Source: Bacteroidales bacterium | GTDB lineage: Bacteria > Bacteroidota > Bacteroidia > Bacteroidales > ML635J-15 | NCBI GenBank assembly: GCA_028701945.1 | Contig: JAQVPT010000191.1 | Location: 1 to 7,018, forward strand | Direction: 5' to 3' | Length of the DNA: 7,018 bases | Shown: in pieces, positions 6,770 through 7,018 of the stretch | How the letters are laid out: each line of letters starts with the position of its first letter | How positions within the stretch are numbered: position 1 is the first letter of the stretch | The notes under the pieces: model-generated | Told to the model about the DNA's origin: nothing | The model's input: the letters and a program-made list of their open reading frames with translations, nothing else | Databases searched by the model: none | Translations under genes and position numbers: made by a program

Positions 6770-7018
6770 TTACTCAATCTCAACCAACTCCTGAATAAAT
6801 ATCGTGCCGACTGTGATGCGTTCTTCGATAGGAATTTCAAAAATAACTTCTTGCGAATTAATATAAGTTTGTTCTTTGTAAACAAGTCCAATATTATAAG
6901 CATAAACTTCATAAGAACGATCAAGATGTATTAGTGATTGGGATGAATCGTGCATTACAGTGAGGCAGGAATCGAAACTAAAATTCTCGTGCAAAAAAGG
7001 AGTATTGTATGATGATAT
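6770..7018 (-). CDS. Unrecognised protein, C-terminal 82 residues, possibly a Bacteroidota surface lipoprotein
   Basis: The frame is open from the right edge of the window (7018) to TAA at 6770-6772, giving the last 82 residues of a longer protein. It can be read through without a start, so I treat it as a 3' fragment and not as a short gene starting at an internal TTG. The segment SYEVYAYNIGLVYKE (about 34-48 of the fragment) recalls the closing strand of many uncharacterised Bacteroidota lipoproteins, which often end near a YA..VGLVYKE-type sequence. The fragment is rich in beta-prone residues. That resemblance is from memory, and the function is unknown. It lies upstream of the peptidase operon but is separated from it by about 400 bases, so it is probably transcribed separately. 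Confidence 0.6.
   Translation of the reverse strand: MSSYNTPFLHENFSFDSCLTVMHDSSQSLIHLDRSYEVYAYNIGLVYKEQTYINSQEVIFEIPIEERITVGTIFIQELVEIE

Noticed and set aside
6736..6924. Minus-strand frame of 62 codons overlapping the partial gene
   Set aside because: It runs into the noncoding stem region and is Lys/Leu/Phe-rich like AT-rich noise, while the competing frame (7018-6770) is open to the edge and looks protein-like.

Overview
The window looks like the genome of a Bacteroidota (Bacteroidetes) bacterium, probably an anaerobic or fermentative one. The DNA is AT-rich and start codons lack Shine-Dalgarno sequences. A secreted protease ends in a type IX secretion (T9SS) C-terminal sorting domain, a feature specific to this phylum. 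There is also a PorT-like outer-membrane barrel and an [FeFe]-hydrogenase-type diaphorase module. All recognisable genes lie on the minus strand, so transcription runs from high to low coordinates.

Layout in transcription order. The window opens (7018-6770) with the 3' end of an unrecognised, probably surface-lipoprotein-like gene. A 403-base noncoding gap (6367-6769) follows. It holds a striking run of four adjacent perfect inverted repeats (6632-6717) and, next to the following gene, a candidate Bacteroidota promoter with a palindrome at the expected transcription start. Next come three tightly packed genes: a secreted subtilisin-like peptidase with a T9SS tail (6366-4711), xseA for exonuclease VII large subunit (4706-3300), and a small outer-membrane beta-barrel protein (3298-2597). 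They are separated by only 4 bases and 1 base, so they are probably one transcription unit despite unrelated functions. A second AT-rich noncoding gap (2202-2596) follows.

The last block (2201-1) is a NuoE/HydC-like, NuoF/HydB-like and NuoG/HydA-like gene series that runs off the left edge. The diaphorase pair would move electrons between NAD(H) and the iron-sulfur chain of the third subunit. That subunit's N-terminus carries a [2Fe-2S] site, a His-ligated [4Fe-4S] site and the start of a ferredoxin-like domain, as in multimeric [FeFe] hydrogenases. The H-cluster domain that would prove hydrogenase activity lies outside the window. The NuoF-like subunit lacks the extra N- and C-terminal Fe-S domains of the classical bifurcating HydB. 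This hints at a simpler NADH-linked enzyme.

I did not find a clearly new biological system. The best leads are the hairpin cluster, the compact hydrogenase diaphorase, and the mixed peptidase-xseA-barrel operon.
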